Of a stretch of DNA of 64,000 nt, positions 5,778-16,302 are shown piece after piece (within the stretch, counting starts at the first letter, position 1; the number at the start of each line of letters is the position of its first letter). A model generated the notes under the pieces. It was not told the DNA's origin, did no database searches, and saw nothing but the letters and a program-made list of their open reading frames with translations. A program made the position numbers and the translations under genes. The stretch is taken from positions 1-64,000 of the forward strand of contig JANYEE010000115.1 in the NCBI GenBank assembly GCA_025363275.1, read 5' to 3'. Origin of the DNA: Burkholderiales bacterium (lineage in GTDB: Bacteria > Pseudomonadota > Gammaproteobacteria > Burkholderiales > Burkholderiaceae_C).

Positions 5778-8378
5778 ATGACCACCCTTGCGCCCACCCC
5801 CGACACTCCCGCTGCTGAAGCCCCTGCGTCGGGTCGCTCCGGCAGCATGCTGTCCCAGTTGAAGTCCCTCTTGCCCCGCGCTTTGGGTGCCGCCCAGGCC
5901 GACACCCTGTCTCACGCCCACCAGGATTCCGCCATGGACACCCCCCTCGTTAACGGCTACCCGGCCAACCGCCCATCTACCACCCAGGCCCTGGAGTCCG
6001 CTCTGGCGCAGAACCTGGCGGTATTGCCCGGCCAGGCCTCTACCCATGATGAGATGCAGGCGCTCTCCCTGGTCGCCCGCGAGCAATTGGCACGCCGCTG
6101 GGTAGCCACCCAGGCGGCAGACACGCAATCCAAGTCCAAGCGGGTGTATTACCTGTCGATGGAATTCCTGATGGGGCGTTCGCTTTCCAATGCCTTGGAC
6201 GCCCTTCAACTGACGGGCCCCGCCGCTGCCGCGCTGCAGGCCCACGCCCGCTCGCTGGAAGACACCCTGGCCCAAGAGCCCGACGCGGCACTGGGCAATG
6301 GCGGCCTGGGTCGCCTAGCGGCTTGCTTTCTCGATTCGATGGCCACGCTGGGTCTGCCATCGTTTGGCTACGGCCTGCGCTACGAGTTCGGCATGTTCAA
6401 GCAGGCCCTGGTGAATGGCGCGCAAACCGAAGGGCCTGATGCCTGGCTGGTGGGCGGCACGCCCTGGGAGTTCCCCCGGGTCGATGCCACCTACACCGTG
6501 CGCTTGGGCGGCCATGTCGCGCAGGCGGATGGCAAGCCGGTGTGGGCCGATGGCAGCACGGTGCTGGCCTGCGCCCACGATCTGGTGGTGCCCGGCCACG
6601 GCACACAGCGCGTCAGCACCTTGCGCCTGTGGAAGGCCTTGGCGCCGCAGCCTCTGGACTTGGCCGCCTTCAACAATGGCGACATTGCCGCTGCGGCTGC
6701 TTATAAAAACCAGTGCGAAAGCATCTCCTGGGTGCTTTACCCCAATGACAGCACGGATGCGGGCAAAGAGCTGCGCCTGAAGCAAGAGTACTTTTTGGTC
6801 AGCGCCGCCATGCAAGACCTGGTGGCCCGCCACCTGCGCGAGAACCCAGGGCTGCTGAACCTGGCGGACAAAGTCTCCATCCACCTGAACGACACCCACC
6901 CCGCCATGAGCGTGGCCGAGCTGATGCGCCTGCTGGTGGACGAACACCAGCTGGAATGGACAGAAGCCTGGGCCATTTGCCAAAAAACCTTCAGCTACAC
7001 CAACCACACCCTGATGCCAGAGGCGCTGGAGACTTGGCCCGTGACGCTGATGCAGCGCCTGCTGCCGCGCCACCTGGACATCATCTACCGCATCAACCAC
7101 GAGTTTCTGCAATGGGCAGCCACACAGCGCCCGGGCGACAACGATTTTCTGGCCCGTCTGTCCCTGATCGATGAGGTGGGCGAGCGCCGCGTGCGCATGG
7201 CCAATTTGTCCATCGTGGGCAGCCATATGGTGAATGGCGTGTCGGCCCTGCATTCCAATTTGCTGGTGGAGACTTTGTTTGCCGACTTTGCCGCGCTGTG
7301 GCCCCAGCGCTTTGTGAATGTGACCAATGGCGTGACCCCACGCCGCTGGCTGGCGCAGTGCAACCCCGGCCTCGCCAATTTGCTGGACCAACGCATTGGC
7401 AGCAACTGGCGTCTGGACTTGACCGAGCTGCAGCGCATTGCGCCCATGGCCAAAGACGCGGCTTTTCGCAGCGAGTTTGCGGCTGTGAAGGCTGCAAACA
7501 AGGAGCGCCTGGCCGCCTATATCGCCCAGACTACCGGCATTGCCGTGGACCCGACCAGCCTGTTCGATGTGCAAGTCAAGCGCATCCACGAATACAAGCG
7601 CCAGTTGCTCAATGTGCTGCATGTCATCACCCGCTACCAGGCCATTCTGGCCAACCCCGGTGCCGACTGGCAGCCACGCACCGTCATCTTTGCGGGCAAG
7701 GCGGCCTCATCCTATGTGATGGCCAAGAGCATCATCCGCTTGATTCACGATGTGGGCCAGGTCATCAACAACGACGCGCGCATTGGCGGCAAGCTGAAGC
7801 TGGTGTTCATCCCCAACTACGGTGTGTCGGTGGCTGAGATCATCATGCCGGGTGCGGATTTGTCTGAGCAAATTTCGACGGCGGGCACCGAGGCCTCTGG
7901 CACCGGCAATATGAAGCTGGCCATGAATGGCGCACTCACCATCGGTACCGACGATGGCGCGAATATTGAGATTCGTGAAAACGTGGGCGATGACAATATC
8001 TTCATCTTTGGTTTGAAGACGCCTGAGGTGGCCGCAATGGAGAAAGCCGGCCACCACAGCGACACCGTGCTGGCGCAGAACCCCGCGTTGCAAGCGGTGT
8101 TGGAAGCCATCGAACAAGGTCATTTTTCACCCGACGAGCCCGGCCGCTACCACGCGCTGGTGGATAGCCTCAAGGGCGACCGCGACCGCTACTTTTTGCT
8201 GGCCGACCACGCCAGCTACGTGGCCACGCAACTCCGTGTGGACGCGCTGTACCGCTGCCCCGACGACTGGACCCGCTGCGCGATTGCCAATGTGTCGGGC
8301 ATGGGCGTATTTTCGTCAGACCACACCATTTCGCAGTACGCCTCGGACATCTGGCACGTCGCGCCCAAGGCCTTGTAG
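5778..8378 (+). CDS. glgP: Glycogen/maltodextrin phosphorylase
   Basis: An 866-residue GT35 phosphorylase that releases glucose 1-phosphate from alpha-1,4-glucans. Visible family blocks are YYLSMEFLMGRSLSNAL, ALGNGGLGRLAACFLDSMA, VSIHLNDTHPAMSVAELMRL, the VKRIHEYKRQLLN block and the pyridoxal-phosphate lysine segment EASGTGNMKLAMNGA. The first ~50 residues are a Pro/Ala-rich extension ahead of the core. A GGAG ribosome site precedes the ATG. It heads the glgP-glgB-malQ operon (10 bp to glgB), giving a complete set for glycogen turnover. The HexR-like palindrome upstream suggests control by sugar-phosphate status. Confidence 0.97.
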   Translation: MTTLAPTPDTPAAEAPASGRSGSMLSQLKSLLPRALGAAQADTLSHAHQDSAMDTPLVNGYPANRPSTTQALESALAQNLAVLPGQASTHDEMQALSLVAREQLARRWVATQAADTQSKSKRVYYLSMEFLMGRSLSNALDALQLTGPAAAALQAHARSLEDTLAQEPDAALGNGGLGRLAACFLDSMATLGLPSFGYGLRYEFGMFKQALVNGAQTEGPDAWLVGGTPWEFPRVDATYTVRLGGHVAQADGKPVWADGSTVLACAHDLVVPGHGTQRVSTLRLWKALAPQPLDLAAFNNGDIAAAAAYKNQCESISWVLYPNDSTDAGKELRLKQEYFLVSAAMQDLVARHLRENPGLLNLADKVSIHLNDTHPAMSVAELMRLLVDEHQLEWTEAWAICQKTFSYTNHTLMPEALETWPVTLMQRLLPRHLDIIYRINHEFLQWAATQRPGDNDFLARLSLIDEVGERRVRMANLSIVGSHMVNGVSALHSNLLVETLFADFAALWPQRFVNVTNGVTPRRWLAQCNPGLANLLDQRIGSNWRLDLTELQRIAPMAKDAAFRSEFAAVKAANKERLAAYIAQTTGIAVDPTSLFDVQVKRIHEYKRQLLNVLHVITRYQAILANPGADWQPRTVIFAGKAASSYVMAKSIIRLIHDVGQVINNDARIGGKLKLVFIPNYGVSVAEIIMPGADLSEQISTAGTEASGTGNMKLAMNGALTIGTDDGANIEIRENVGDDNIFIFGLKTPEVAAMEKAGHHSDTVLAQNPALQAVLEAIEQGHFSPDEPGRYHALVDSLKGDRDRYFLLADHASYVATQLRVDALYRCPDDWTRCAIANVSGMGVFSSDHTISQYASDIWHVAPKAL

Positions 8379-8387
8379 GCCCCTGCG

Positions 8388-10343
8388 ATGGCCAAGACAA
8401 AGTCTGCATCCGCGTCCAGCCCTGCACCCGGCCCCGATTTGGCTGCAGCGCCTCCCGCGCCGCGTCTGCTGGCTGAGGCCGATGCCTGGCTGCTGGGGGA
8501 GGGCACACACCTGCGCCCCTACGCGCTACTGGGTGCGCGCTTGCACGTGGTGAATGGCGTGCAGGGCACGCGCTTTGCAGTGTGGGCACCCAATGCCTCA
8601 CGCGTGAGTGTGGTGGGAGACTTCAACGCCTGGGATGGCCATATCCACCCCCTGCAGCCGCAGGGCAGCAGCGGTGTGTGGTGCACCTTTGTGCCCGGTG
8701 TGGCCGTCGGTGCCAAGTACAAATTTGAATTGCACGACCGCGATGGCGCGTTATTGCCCCTGAAGGCCGACCCATACGGTCTGGCTGCCGAGTTGCGCCC
8801 GGCCACGGCCAGCGTGGTGGCCGCCTTGCCCGCGCGCGTACCCGAGCAGCCTGGGCGCAAGGCTGCCAATGCACTCAACGCCCCGGTCAGCATTTACGAG
8901 GTGCACCTGAGTTCGTGGCGGCGCGTGGCCGAGGACGGCAACCGATGGTTGAACTGGGATGAACTCATCGCCACGCTGGTGCCCTACGCATCAGACATGG
9001 GCTTCACCCACCTGGAGCTGCTGCCCATTAGCGAACACCCCTTTGATGGCTCCTGGGGCTACCAGCCCGTGGGCCTGTATGCGCCCACGGCCCGCTGTGG
9101 CGATGCAGCAGGCTTGCGCCGTTTTGTGGTGGCCTGCCACGCCGCTGGGCTGGGCGTTTTGCTGGACTGGGTGCCTGCGCATTTTCCGACCGATCCGCAT
9201 GGTCTGGGCTGTTTTGACGGCACCCCTTTGTACGAGCATGCCGATCCGCGTGAGGGTTTTCACAACGACTGGAACACGCTGATCTTCAACCTGGGCCGCA
9301 ACGAGGTGCGCAACTACCTGGTGGGCAATGCGCTGTATTGGCTGGAGTGCTATGGCGTGGACGGCCTGCGCGTGGATGCCGTGGCCTCCATGCTCTACCG
9401 CGACTACAGCCGTAAGGCCGGCGAGTGGATTCCGAATGTGCTTGGCGGGCGCGAGAATCTGGAAAGCATTGCCCTGCTCAAACGCATGAACGAAGTGGCG
9501 GGCACCGAGCGTCCTTCGGCCATCACGCTGGCTGAAGAGTCCACGGCTTTTCCCGGTGTGTCGCGCCCCACCTATTCGGGCGGCCTGGGCTTTCACTACA
9601 AATGGAATATGGGCTGGATGCACGACACGCTGAGCTACATCCGGCGTGACCCCATCCACCGCAGCCACCACCACAGCGAGATGACCTTCAGCATGGTCTA
9701 CGCCTATGACGAAAACTTTGTGCTGCCCATCTCGCACGACGAAGTGGTGCACGGCAAGGGCTCGATGCTGGGCAAGATGCCCGGTGATGCGTGGCAAAAG
9801 TTTGCCAACCTGCGCGCCTTCTATGGCTTCATGTGGGGCCATCCCGGCAAAAAACTTTTGTTCATGGGTTGCGAGTTTGGCCAGGTGGCCGAATGGAACC
9901 ACGACCAAAGCCTGGACTGGGATCTGCTGGACCAACCCCACCACGCAGGCCTGCAAGCCTGGGTGCGCGACCTGAATGCTTTGCTGAAAAGCAGCCTGGC
10001 GCTGCATGAGAGCGACTACCAGCGCGAAGGCTTCGCCTGGGTGGACCACGAAGATGCCACGCGCTGCCTGATCAGCTTTGTACGCCGCAGTAGCTGTGGC
10101 AAGCACACTGTGCTCGTGGTGTGCAACTTCACGCCTACCGTGCACTATGACCTGCGCCTGGGCGTGCCGGTGGCCGGGCGCTATTGCGAGCGCCTCAACT
10201 CGGATTCCCGCTTCTATGGCGGCAGCGATGTCGGTACGGGTGACGTGCAATCGCAGCCCCACGCCAGCCACGGCCACCTGCACTCGGTGTTGGTCAATAT
10301 TCCTCCTTTGAGTAGCGTATTTTTTGAATTGGTGATCCCATGA
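8388..10343 (+). CDS. glgB: 1,4-alpha-glucan branching enzyme
   Basis: A 651-residue GH13 branching enzyme that forms alpha-1,6 branches in glycogen. A CBM48 module occupies residues ~55-140 ([20 protein letters not shown]). The catalytic barrel shows the nucleophile region [15 protein letters not shown], the acid region [12 protein letters not shown] and the third carboxylate in [14 protein letters not shown]. Slightly shorter than the ~730-residue long form because one N-terminal module is absent, which is common. The stop overlaps the malQ start by 4 bp (ATGA), indicating translational coupling. Confidence 0.97.
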   Translation: MAKTKSASASSPAPGPDLAAAPPAPRLLAEADAWLLGEGTHLRPYALLGARLHVVNGVQGTRFAVWAPNASRVSVVGDFNAWDGHIHPLQPQGSSGVWCTFVPGVAVGAKYKFELHDRDGALLPLKADPYGLAAELRPATASVVAALPARVPEQPGRKAANALNAPVSIYEVHLSSWRRVAEDGNRWLNWDELIATLVPYASDMGFTHLELLPISEHPFDGSWGYQPVGLYAPTARCGDAAGLRRFVVACHAAGLGVLLDWVPAHFPTDPHGLGCFDGTPLYEHADPREGFHNDWNTLIFNLGRNEVRNYLVGNALYWLECYGVDGLRVDAVASMLYRDYSRKAGEWIPNVLGGRENLESIALLKRMNEVAGTERPSAITLAEESTAFPGVSRPTYSGGLGFHYKWNMGWMHDTLSYIRRDPIHRSHHHSEMTFSMVYAYDENFVLPISHDEVVHGKGSMLGKMPGDAWQKFANLRAFYGFMWGHPGKKLLFMGCEFGQVAEWNHDQSLDWDLLDQPHHAGLQAWVRDLNALLKSSLALHESDYQREGFAWVDHEDATRCLISFVRRSSCGKHTVLVVCNFTPTVHYDLRLGVPVAGRYCERLNSDSRFYGGSDVGTGDVQSQPHASHGHLHSVLVNIPPLSSVFFELVIP

Positions 10344-11845
10344 AATTCCCACGCAACAGTGGCGTCTTGCTGCACCCCACCTCGCTGCCCGGCCCCTTTG
10401 GCAGTGGCGATATGGGCGCCAGCGCCTACCACTTTGTCGATTGGCTGCAAGGGGCAGGCCAGAGGCTGTGGCAGATCTTGCCGCTAGGTGGCATTGGCCC
10501 TGGCAACTCGCCGTATATGAGCAGCTCGGCCTTTGCGGGCAACCTGTTGTTGATCGACATGGTGGACTTGCAAGAGCGCGGCTGGCTGGTGGAGGCCGAC
10601 ATGGCCACTGACCCGGCCTTTGAGGTCGGCCGCCTGAACTTTGCGGCCGTGTGGCCCTGGCGTATGGACCGTCTGGCCCGCGCTGCCAAGCGCTTTGCGC
10701 AGACCCCGGCCAGCACCACACACACCGCAGATGTGGCCGAGTTCGAGGCCTTCTGCCAAGCACAGGCCGATTGGCTGGACAACTACGCACTCTTCATGGC
10801 GCTGGCCGAGCACACCCACTGGCAAGACTGGTGCGAATGGCCCGGCGGCCTGGCCCAGCGCACGCCCGCTGCCCTGGCGGCGGCGCGTGCCCAGCATGCC
10901 GACCGCATCGCGTTTTGGAAGTTCTGCCAATGGCGCTTCTTTGCCCAGTGGAACAAGTTGCGCGCCTATGCCAATTCCAAAGACATCAAGATCGTGGGCG
11001 ACGCCCCCATCTTCATTGCCTACCAAAGCGCTGAAGTCTGGGCCCGCCAGGACTTGTTTGATCTGACACCCGATGGCCGCCCGCGCGTGGTGGCCGGTGT
11101 GCCGCCCGACTACTTCAGCGCCACCGGCCAGCGCTGGGGCAACCCCCTGTACCTGTGGGTTGCGCACGCCCAAGAAAACTACGCCTGGTGGGTGGAGCGC
11201 GTGCGCCGCAGTTTTGAGCTGGTGGACATGGTGCGCATCGACCACTTTCGCGGCTTTGCCAGCTACTGGGAGGTGCCCGCCAGTGAGCCCACCGCCGTCA
11301 AGGGTCAGTGGCTGCCGGGTCCTGGTGCGCCGCTGTTCAAGGCCATTCACAAGGCGCTGGGCCCCTTGGCCATCATTGCCGAAGACCTGGGCGAAGTGAC
11401 TCCCGATGTGGAGGCCCTGCGCCGCGAATTTGCCTTTCCCGGCATGCGCATTTTGCAGTTTGCGTTTGGCGATGACAGCAGCAATAACTTCCTGCCACAC
11501 CGTCACCAGAACGACACGGTTGTCTACACCGGAACGCATGACAACGACACCAGCCGCGGCTGGTGGGCCAGCGCCAGCGAGCACGAGCGCAAGCATCTGC
11601 GCGACTACCTGGGGGTGGATGGCTCCGAGGTGCATTGGGACCTGATTCGTGCCAGCTTTGCCAGCGTGGCCGACACGGCCGTTCACCCCATGCAAGACAT
11701 TCTGGGCCTGGGCACCGAGGCCCGTATGAATCTGCCGGGTAAGGGCGAGGGTTACTGGGAGTGGCGCTTTGACTGGGCGCAGGTCAAGCCCGAGCACGGC
11801 CAGCGGCTGGCGCATTGGACGTGTTTGTACGGCCGCGGCGTGTAA
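10340..11845 (+). CDS. malQ: 4-alpha-glucanotransferase (amylomaltase)
   Basis: A 501-residue GH77 enzyme that disproportionates maltodextrins. Motifs: [17 protein letters not shown] at the N-terminus, the sugar-binding loop [16 protein letters not shown], the nucleophile region [16 protein letters not shown], the acid [11 protein letters not shown] and the third Asp in [14 protein letters not shown]. Length is typical of the bacterial single-domain form. It is the last gene of the glycogen operon and supplies longer chains to GlgP. It is followed by dispersed repeat copy C rather than an obvious terminator. Confidence 0.97.
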   Translation: MKFPRNSGVLLHPTSLPGPFGSGDMGASAYHFVDWLQGAGQRLWQILPLGGIGPGNSPYMSSSAFAGNLLLIDMVDLQERGWLVEADMATDPAFEVGRLNFAAVWPWRMDRLARAAKRFAQTPASTTHTADVAEFEAFCQAQADWLDNYALFMALAEHTHWQDWCEWPGGLAQRTPAALAAARAQHADRIAFWKFCQWRFFAQWNKLRAYANSKDIKIVGDAPIFIAYQSAEVWARQDLFDLTPDGRPRVVAGVPPDYFSATGQRWGNPLYLWVAHAQENYAWWVERVRRSFELVDMVRIDHFRGFASYWEVPASEPTAVKGQWLPGPGAPLFKAIHKALGPLAIIAEDLGEVTPDVEALRREFAFPGMRILQFAFGDDSSNNFLPHRHQNDTVVYTGTHDNDTSRGWWASASEHERKHLRDYLGVDGSEVHWDLIRASFASVADTAVHPMQDILGLGTEARMNLPGKGEGYWEWRFDWAQVKPEHGQRLAHWTCLYGRGV

Positions 11846-11869
11846 AGAACTACTTTTACGAATGAAAGT

Positions 11870-11922
11870 GGCCTGAGGCCCAGGTAAAACCTGCCTGAGC
11901 AGCTATCTATTTAATAGCAATC
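11870..11922 (+). repeat. Dispersed intergenic repeat, copy C (near consensus)
   Basis: GGCCTGAGGCCCAGGTAAA, CTGCCTGAGCAG and the hairpin GCTAT-CTATTTA-ATAGC. It is followed at ~11931 by GACCAGCGCT, which resembles the GGTCAGCGCT after copy D, so the full element may be ~75 bp. It lies in the 218-bp gap after malQ. Confidence 0.9.
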
Positions 11923-12063
11923 GATTCTTTTGACCAGCGCTGTCATTTGCGTGGGTTTCTGCACTAATGGCCTTAAACCTACTTCGTGCGCGGCTAAACT
12001 CTGCGGCTCTGTGACCTGACTTCAGATCCATGCCGCTAGTCCGGCGGGACGCTTCTCCACACC

Positions 12064-14880
12064 ATGCGCATTGTTGTTTTCAAGACTTGGCTCTCCCAGG
12101 GCACTTACCCTCGACTGTTCGTACCGATTCTGTTACTTATCTTGGTGGTGAGCTTGCTGCGCTACCACCTGTTGCTCAACTCCGAGCGCGCAGAAGCGCA
12201 GCAGCGTATTTCGCAGAGTTTGGCGCATCTGGAGCATTACCTGGCACCTCAGCTTGCACTTACCGGTGATTTCCCCGATCAGGTGCAGCGTGCGCTGGAC
12301 CGTGAGGCCGGCTTCAACCCCTGGATTGAACGCCTGCAGTGGCAGACGGATGGTTTTCTGGTTTTGGTGACTGGCACCATCCCTGCTGCGCCCGCCCCCG
12401 CCTGGTTTGGCAACTGGGTGGACTTGCAGCGCCAGAGCAAGACCCTCACGGTGTCCCTTGGAGCAGGGCGCCAGGGCCACCTGGTGGTGGATGTGGATGC
12501 CAGTTCCGAAGTCGCCAGAATTTGGGATACCGTTGGCAAGCAGCTAAAAATTTCTGTGCTCAATATTGCAATGATCTTGGGCTTGTTGACTCTGCTGCTG
12601 CGGGCCAACGCCCGTATGCTGAGTCGTCTGTCGCAGGCCACTGACCGTTTCAGGGGCGGCGAGCTGGGCACCCGCATGGCCGAGACGGGCACGCTGGAGG
12701 CCCGCGCCGTGGCCCAGACCTTCAACAGCATGGCCGCACAGGTGCAAAGCCTGGTGACTTCTTTGCGCAGCCACCAGCGCCAGCAAGACGAGCAGTTGCA
12801 TTTCACCCGCCAGTTGGTCGATGCTTTTCCTCTGCCCGTTTTTTTACGCAGCACGCAGGGTGAATGCCTGGGGGTGAACAAGGCCTGGGAGCAGTTGTTT
12901 GACACTCCCGCGGCGAACGTGGTGGGCGACCCCATGTCCAGCGACTTTGTAGCGCTGTCCAGCGAGCGCGCCTCGGGGGAGCGGCGCACCTATCCTCGCC
13001 AGGACAATGAAATTTTGGTGCGTGCTGCCCACGAACAACTGCGGGAGATGGCCTACTTCAAAGCGCCTTTCACGGATATCGATGGCAAGGTCACCGGCAC
13101 CATTGGCACGCTGGTGGACATTACCGAGCGCAAGCTGGCTCAAGAGGCTTTGACAGCCGAAAAAGAGCGCGCTGAGGTAACCTTGTCGTCGATTGGCGAT
13201 GGCGTGATCACCGCCGACCCATTTGGGGCCATTGAAACCATCAACGAAGTTGCGCAGTTTTTGACCGGCTACTCGCAGGCCCAGGCCCTGGGTAGGCCGC
13301 TGTCCGAGGTGTTTAAGTTGCAGGGTACTGCTGCTGAGCCCGGCGCCTTGCTGCAGGCCCCAGAAGTCAATTCTGCGGTACAAGCCCAGCAGCAGGTGCT
13401 GGAGCACCGATCGGGTGAGCGCTATGCAATTGAGTTCACTGCGGCGCCCATTCGCAAGCCCAACGGGACCGTGGTGGGTACGGTGCTGGTGTTTCGCGAC
13501 CTGACGCAAACCCGTGAGTTGATGCACCAAATTTCGTGGCAAGCCCGCCACGATCCGCTTACCGGGTTGGACAACCGTGTTGCGCTGTCTGAGCGCTTGA
13601 CGCATGGCCTGTTCATGGCCCGCCGAGACAACTACCCGTTGGCGGTGTGCCTGTTGGACCTGGACCACTTTCAGCACATTAATGATCGCTATGGCGCCTG
13701 GACAGGTGACCGGTTGCTGAAGGAAGTGGCTACGCGCCTGAGTGCTGTTACCGCTGCGCCTGACGCCGTTGCGCGCCTGGGAGGCGATGAATTCGCGCTG
13801 CTGATTGGCGGCTTGCCAGACCTGTCGGCGATTCGCGCGCACGTGCAGCAGGTGCTGACCCAGTTGGCCCAGCCCTACGCCATTGACGACTGTGTCATCC
13901 TGATCACCGCCAGCGCCGGCATCGCGATTTCCTTGTCCGACGATGCCAACCCTGACACCCTGTTGCGCCATGCCGACCAGGCCATGTGGCAGGCCAAGCA
14001 CACCGGGCGCAATTGCCTGCATGTGTTTGACGCCGGGCGCGACCAGGAAGTGCAAACCCTGTACACGCGCCAGGCCCGCCTGGGCCAGGCCATCACGGCG
14101 GGGGAATTGCGCTTGTATTACCAGCCCAAGGTACATCTGCGCACCGGCCAGGTTTTTGGTATGGAGGCGCTGCTGCGCTGGCAGCACCCGGAGCAAGGCT
14201 TGCTGGGCCCGGGTCACTTCTTGCCATGGATTGACGACAACGACTTGTGTGTGGATGTAGGCGAGTGGGTGATGCGCGAGGCGTTGGCGCAAATGCGGCG
14301 CTGGAGCGCGCAGGGTCACCACTGGGCCGTTAGCGTGAACATAGCGGCCCGCCATTTCCACCGCAGTGATTTTGTCAGCCGTTTGCGCGCCATCCTGCAG
14401 GAATTCCCCATGGTCTTGCCCAGCCAACTGGAGCTGGAAATTCTGGAATCTGCCGCGCTGGAAGACATGCAGCACATGCGCCAGGTGATGCAAGAGTCAC
14501 AGGCGCTGGGTGTGCGCTTTGCGCTCGATGATTTTGGAACCGGCTACTCATCGCTGTCGTACCTGAAACGCCTGCCGGCCGAGACGATCAAAATCGACCA
14601 GTCGTTTGTGCAGGGCGTGCTGGACGATCAGGAAGACATCACGCTAGTGAGCGCTATCGTGGCACTGGCACAGGCCTTTGAGCGCGACGTGCTGGCCGAA
14701 GGCGTAGAAACCATTGCCCAGGGCCAACGCTTGCTGGCGCTGGGTTGCGAGCTGGCCCAGGGCTTCGGTATTGCCCGGCCGATGCCCGCGCGGGAGGTTG
14801 CCGCGTTTGCGCTGGGCTATACCAATGTTTTCATTGACCCGCCGGGTAGCGCACTGCACTATTCCACCACTGTGGTGTGA
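12064..14880 (+). CDS. Membrane GGDEF-EAL protein with HAMP and PAS domains
   Basis: A 938-residue cyclic-di-GMP signalling protein. A transmembrane helix at ~17-38 and another at ~160-180 flank a periplasmic sensor of ~120 residues. Then come a HAMP segment (~180-235), a first PAS domain (~250-355, ending in GTIGTLVDITERKLAQ), a second PAS domain (~365-485, SSIGDGVITADPFGAIETI), a GGDEF domain with intact RLGGDEFALL (~571), and an EAL domain with GMEALLRW (~699) and LDDFGTGYSS. Both catalytic signatures are complete, so it could make and degrade c-di-GMP; the net activity cannot be predicted. It sits alone between malQ and gor. A link to exopolysaccharide control is plausible but unproven. 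Confidence 0.95.
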   Translation: MRIVVFKTWLSQGTYPRLFVPILLLILVVSLLRYHLLLNSERAEAQQRISQSLAHLEHYLAPQLALTGDFPDQVQRALDREAGFNPWIERLQWQTDGFLVLVTGTIPAAPAPAWFGNWVDLQRQSKTLTVSLGAGRQGHLVVDVDASSEVARIWDTVGKQLKISVLNIAMILGLLTLLLRANARMLSRLSQATDRFRGGELGTRMAETGTLEARAVAQTFNSMAAQVQSLVTSLRSHQRQQDEQLHFTRQLVDAFPLPVFLRSTQGECLGVNKAWEQLFDTPAANVVGDPMSSDFVALSSERASGERRTYPRQDNEILVRAAHEQLREMAYFKAPFTDIDGKVTGTIGTLVDITERKLAQEALTAEKERAEVTLSSIGDGVITADPFGAIETINEVAQFLTGYSQAQALGRPLSEVFKLQGTAAEPGALLQAPEVNSAVQAQQQVLEHRSGERYAIEFTAAPIRKPNGTVVGTVLVFRDLTQTRELMHQISWQARHDPLTGLDNRVALSERLTHGLFMARRDNYPLAVCLLDLDHFQHINDRYGAWTGDRLLKEVATRLSAVTAAPDAVARLGGDEFALLIGGLPDLSAIRAHVQQVLTQLAQPYAIDDCVILITASAGIAISLSDDANPDTLLRHADQAMWQAKHTGRNCLHVFDAGRDQEVQTLYTRQARLGQAITAGELRLYYQPKVHLRTGQVFGMEALLRWQHPEQGLLGPGHFLPWIDDNDLCVDVGEWVMREALAQMRRWSAQGHHWAVSVNIAARHFHRSDFVSRLRAILQEFPMVLPSQLELEILESAALEDMQHMRQVMQESQALGVRFALDDFGTGYSSLSYLKRLPAETIKIDQSFVQGVLDDQEDITLVSAIVALAQAFERDVLAEGVETIAQGQRLLALGCELAQGFGIARPMPAREVAAFALGYTNVFIDPPGSALHYSTTVV

Positions 14881-14903
14881 GGTTTTGTTTCTGAAAGGTG
14901 GCT

Positions 14904-16268
14904 ATGCCCCAATTTGATTTGATCGTTATCGGTGGTGGCTCGGGTGGCGTGCGTGCAGCGCGCATTGCCGCCAGCCACGGCGCCCGCGTGGCGCTGGTCG
15001 AGGAATACCGCATGGGCGGCACCTGCGTGATTCGCGGTTGTGTGCCCAAGAAGCTGATGGTTTACGCCAGTCGCTTTGCCCAAGAGTTTGAGGAGGCGGC
15101 TGGGTATGGCTGGACGCTGGGCAATACCCAATTTGACTGGGCCCACCTGAAGACCCGGCGCGATGCCGAAGTGACAAGGCTGGAGGGTATTTACCGCAGT
15201 AACTTGCAGGCCTCCGGCGTGCAGATCTTTGACGACCGGGCGGCGCTGGTGGACCCGCATACGGTGGCGTTGGCTTCGGGTGGGCAGTTGCAAGGCGCTC
15301 ATCTTTTGATAGCTACCGGCGCACGACCTACGCCGGCTACAGCCTTTCCAGGCCATGAATTAACCATCGATTCGAATGGATTCTTTGATTTGCAAAGCCT
15401 GCCTCGGCGCGTGGTCGTGCAAGGCGCGGGTTACATCGCACTGGAGCTGGCGTGCGTGTTGCAACGCCTGGGTGCACAGGTTCGGGTGCTGGTGCGCGGC
15501 GCGCAAATCCTGCGCGGCTTTGATGCCGATGTGGTGACCCACCTGACCACCGAGCTGGCGCACAGCGGATTGCAATTTCATTTTGGGCACAACATCACCG
15601 CTATCCACCGCATGCCAAGCGGTCTGCGCGTGGAGCACGACCAGGGTGAACCGTTTGAGGCCGACTGCGTGCTGCGCGCCGTAGGCCGCACGCCCAACAC
15701 CCAGGGTTTGGGATTGGACACACTGGGTATTGCGGTAGATGAACACGGCGCCATACCGGTGGATGCGTTTAGCCAGACCGTGGTGCGTGGTGTGTATGCG
15801 GTGGGCGATGTGACCAATCGCGTGAACCTGACGCCCATGGCCATCCGCGAAGGCCATGCCTTTGCTGACACGGTGTTTGGCGGCACCCCGCGTAGTGTGG
15901 ACCACCACCTGGTACCGACCGCTGTGTTCACCACGCCTGAGGTGGGTGTGGTGGGCCTGACCGAGGCACAAGCACTGGCAGCGCATCCGCACCTGGATGT
16001 GTACCGCGCCAGCTTCCGGCCGATGAAGGCGACCTTGTCGGGGCACACCGGCAAGATGCTCCTCAAGTTATTGGTGGACCGCGACACCGACCGCGTGCTG
16101 GGCTTTCATGCCGTGGGTCCGGATACCGGCGAGATGGCGCAACTGGTGGGCATTACGTTGCAATTGCAAGCCACCAAGGCGGCCTTTGATGCCACCCTGG
16201 CGGTGCACCCCACCGCCGCCGAAGAACTGGTGACCATGCGCACCCCCACGGTGCGACATAACCTGTAG
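14904..16268 (+). CDS. gor: Glutathione-disulfide reductase
   Basis: A 454-residue class I pyridine-nucleotide disulfide oxidoreductase that reduces GSSG with NADPH. FAD site IVIGGGSGGVRAARIA, redox-active disulfide GGTCVIRGCVPKKLM, second nucleotide site VVQGAGYIALELA, and C-terminal HPTAAEELVTMR with the catalytic His-Glu pair. The ATG at 14904 is preferred over the GTG two codons earlier because AAAGG lies 5 bases upstream. It starts 24 bp after the GGDEF-EAL gene and ends 34 bp before the ABC-SCO operon, so it may share a transcript with either. Thiol redox capacity would suit the copper-linked genes that follow. Confidence 0.95.
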   Translation: MPQFDLIVIGGGSGGVRAARIAASHGARVALVEEYRMGGTCVIRGCVPKKLMVYASRFAQEFEEAAGYGWTLGNTQFDWAHLKTRRDAEVTRLEGIYRSNLQASGVQIFDDRAALVDPHTVALASGGQLQGAHLLIATGARPTPATAFPGHELTIDSNGFFDLQSLPRRVVVQGAGYIALELACVLQRLGAQVRVLVRGAQILRGFDADVVTHLTTELAHSGLQFHFGHNITAIHRMPSGLRVEHDQGEPFEADCVLRAVGRTPNTQGLGLDTLGIAVDEHGAIPVDAFSQTVVRGVYAVGDVTNRVNLTPMAIREGHAFADTVFGGTPRSVDHHLVPTAVFTTPEVGVVGLTEAQALAAHPHLDVYRASFRPMKATLSGHTGKMLLKLLVDRDTDRVLGFHAVGPDTGEMAQLVGITLQLQATKAAFDATLAVHPTAAEELVTMRTPTVRHNL

Positions 16269-16302
16269 CAAAATAGTGAGCTGTGATCACCAGAGCCTCA
16301 CC

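Noticed and set aside
6315-7622. Long antisense ORF (435 aa) opposite glgP, and similar ones opposite glgB (8991-10790), malQ (10484-11815) and the GGDEF-EAL gene (12844-14493)
   Set aside because: They lie wholly or largely opposite strongly supported enzymes, have His/Ala/Gly/Arg-rich shadow composition and no family motifs. Long antisense frames are expected in GC-rich coding DNA.
15300-15330. CTTTTGATAGCTACCGGCGC inside gor, similar to the element's hairpin arm
   Set aside because: It encodes the conserved LLIATGARP motif of disulfide reductases; no other element features are nearby.
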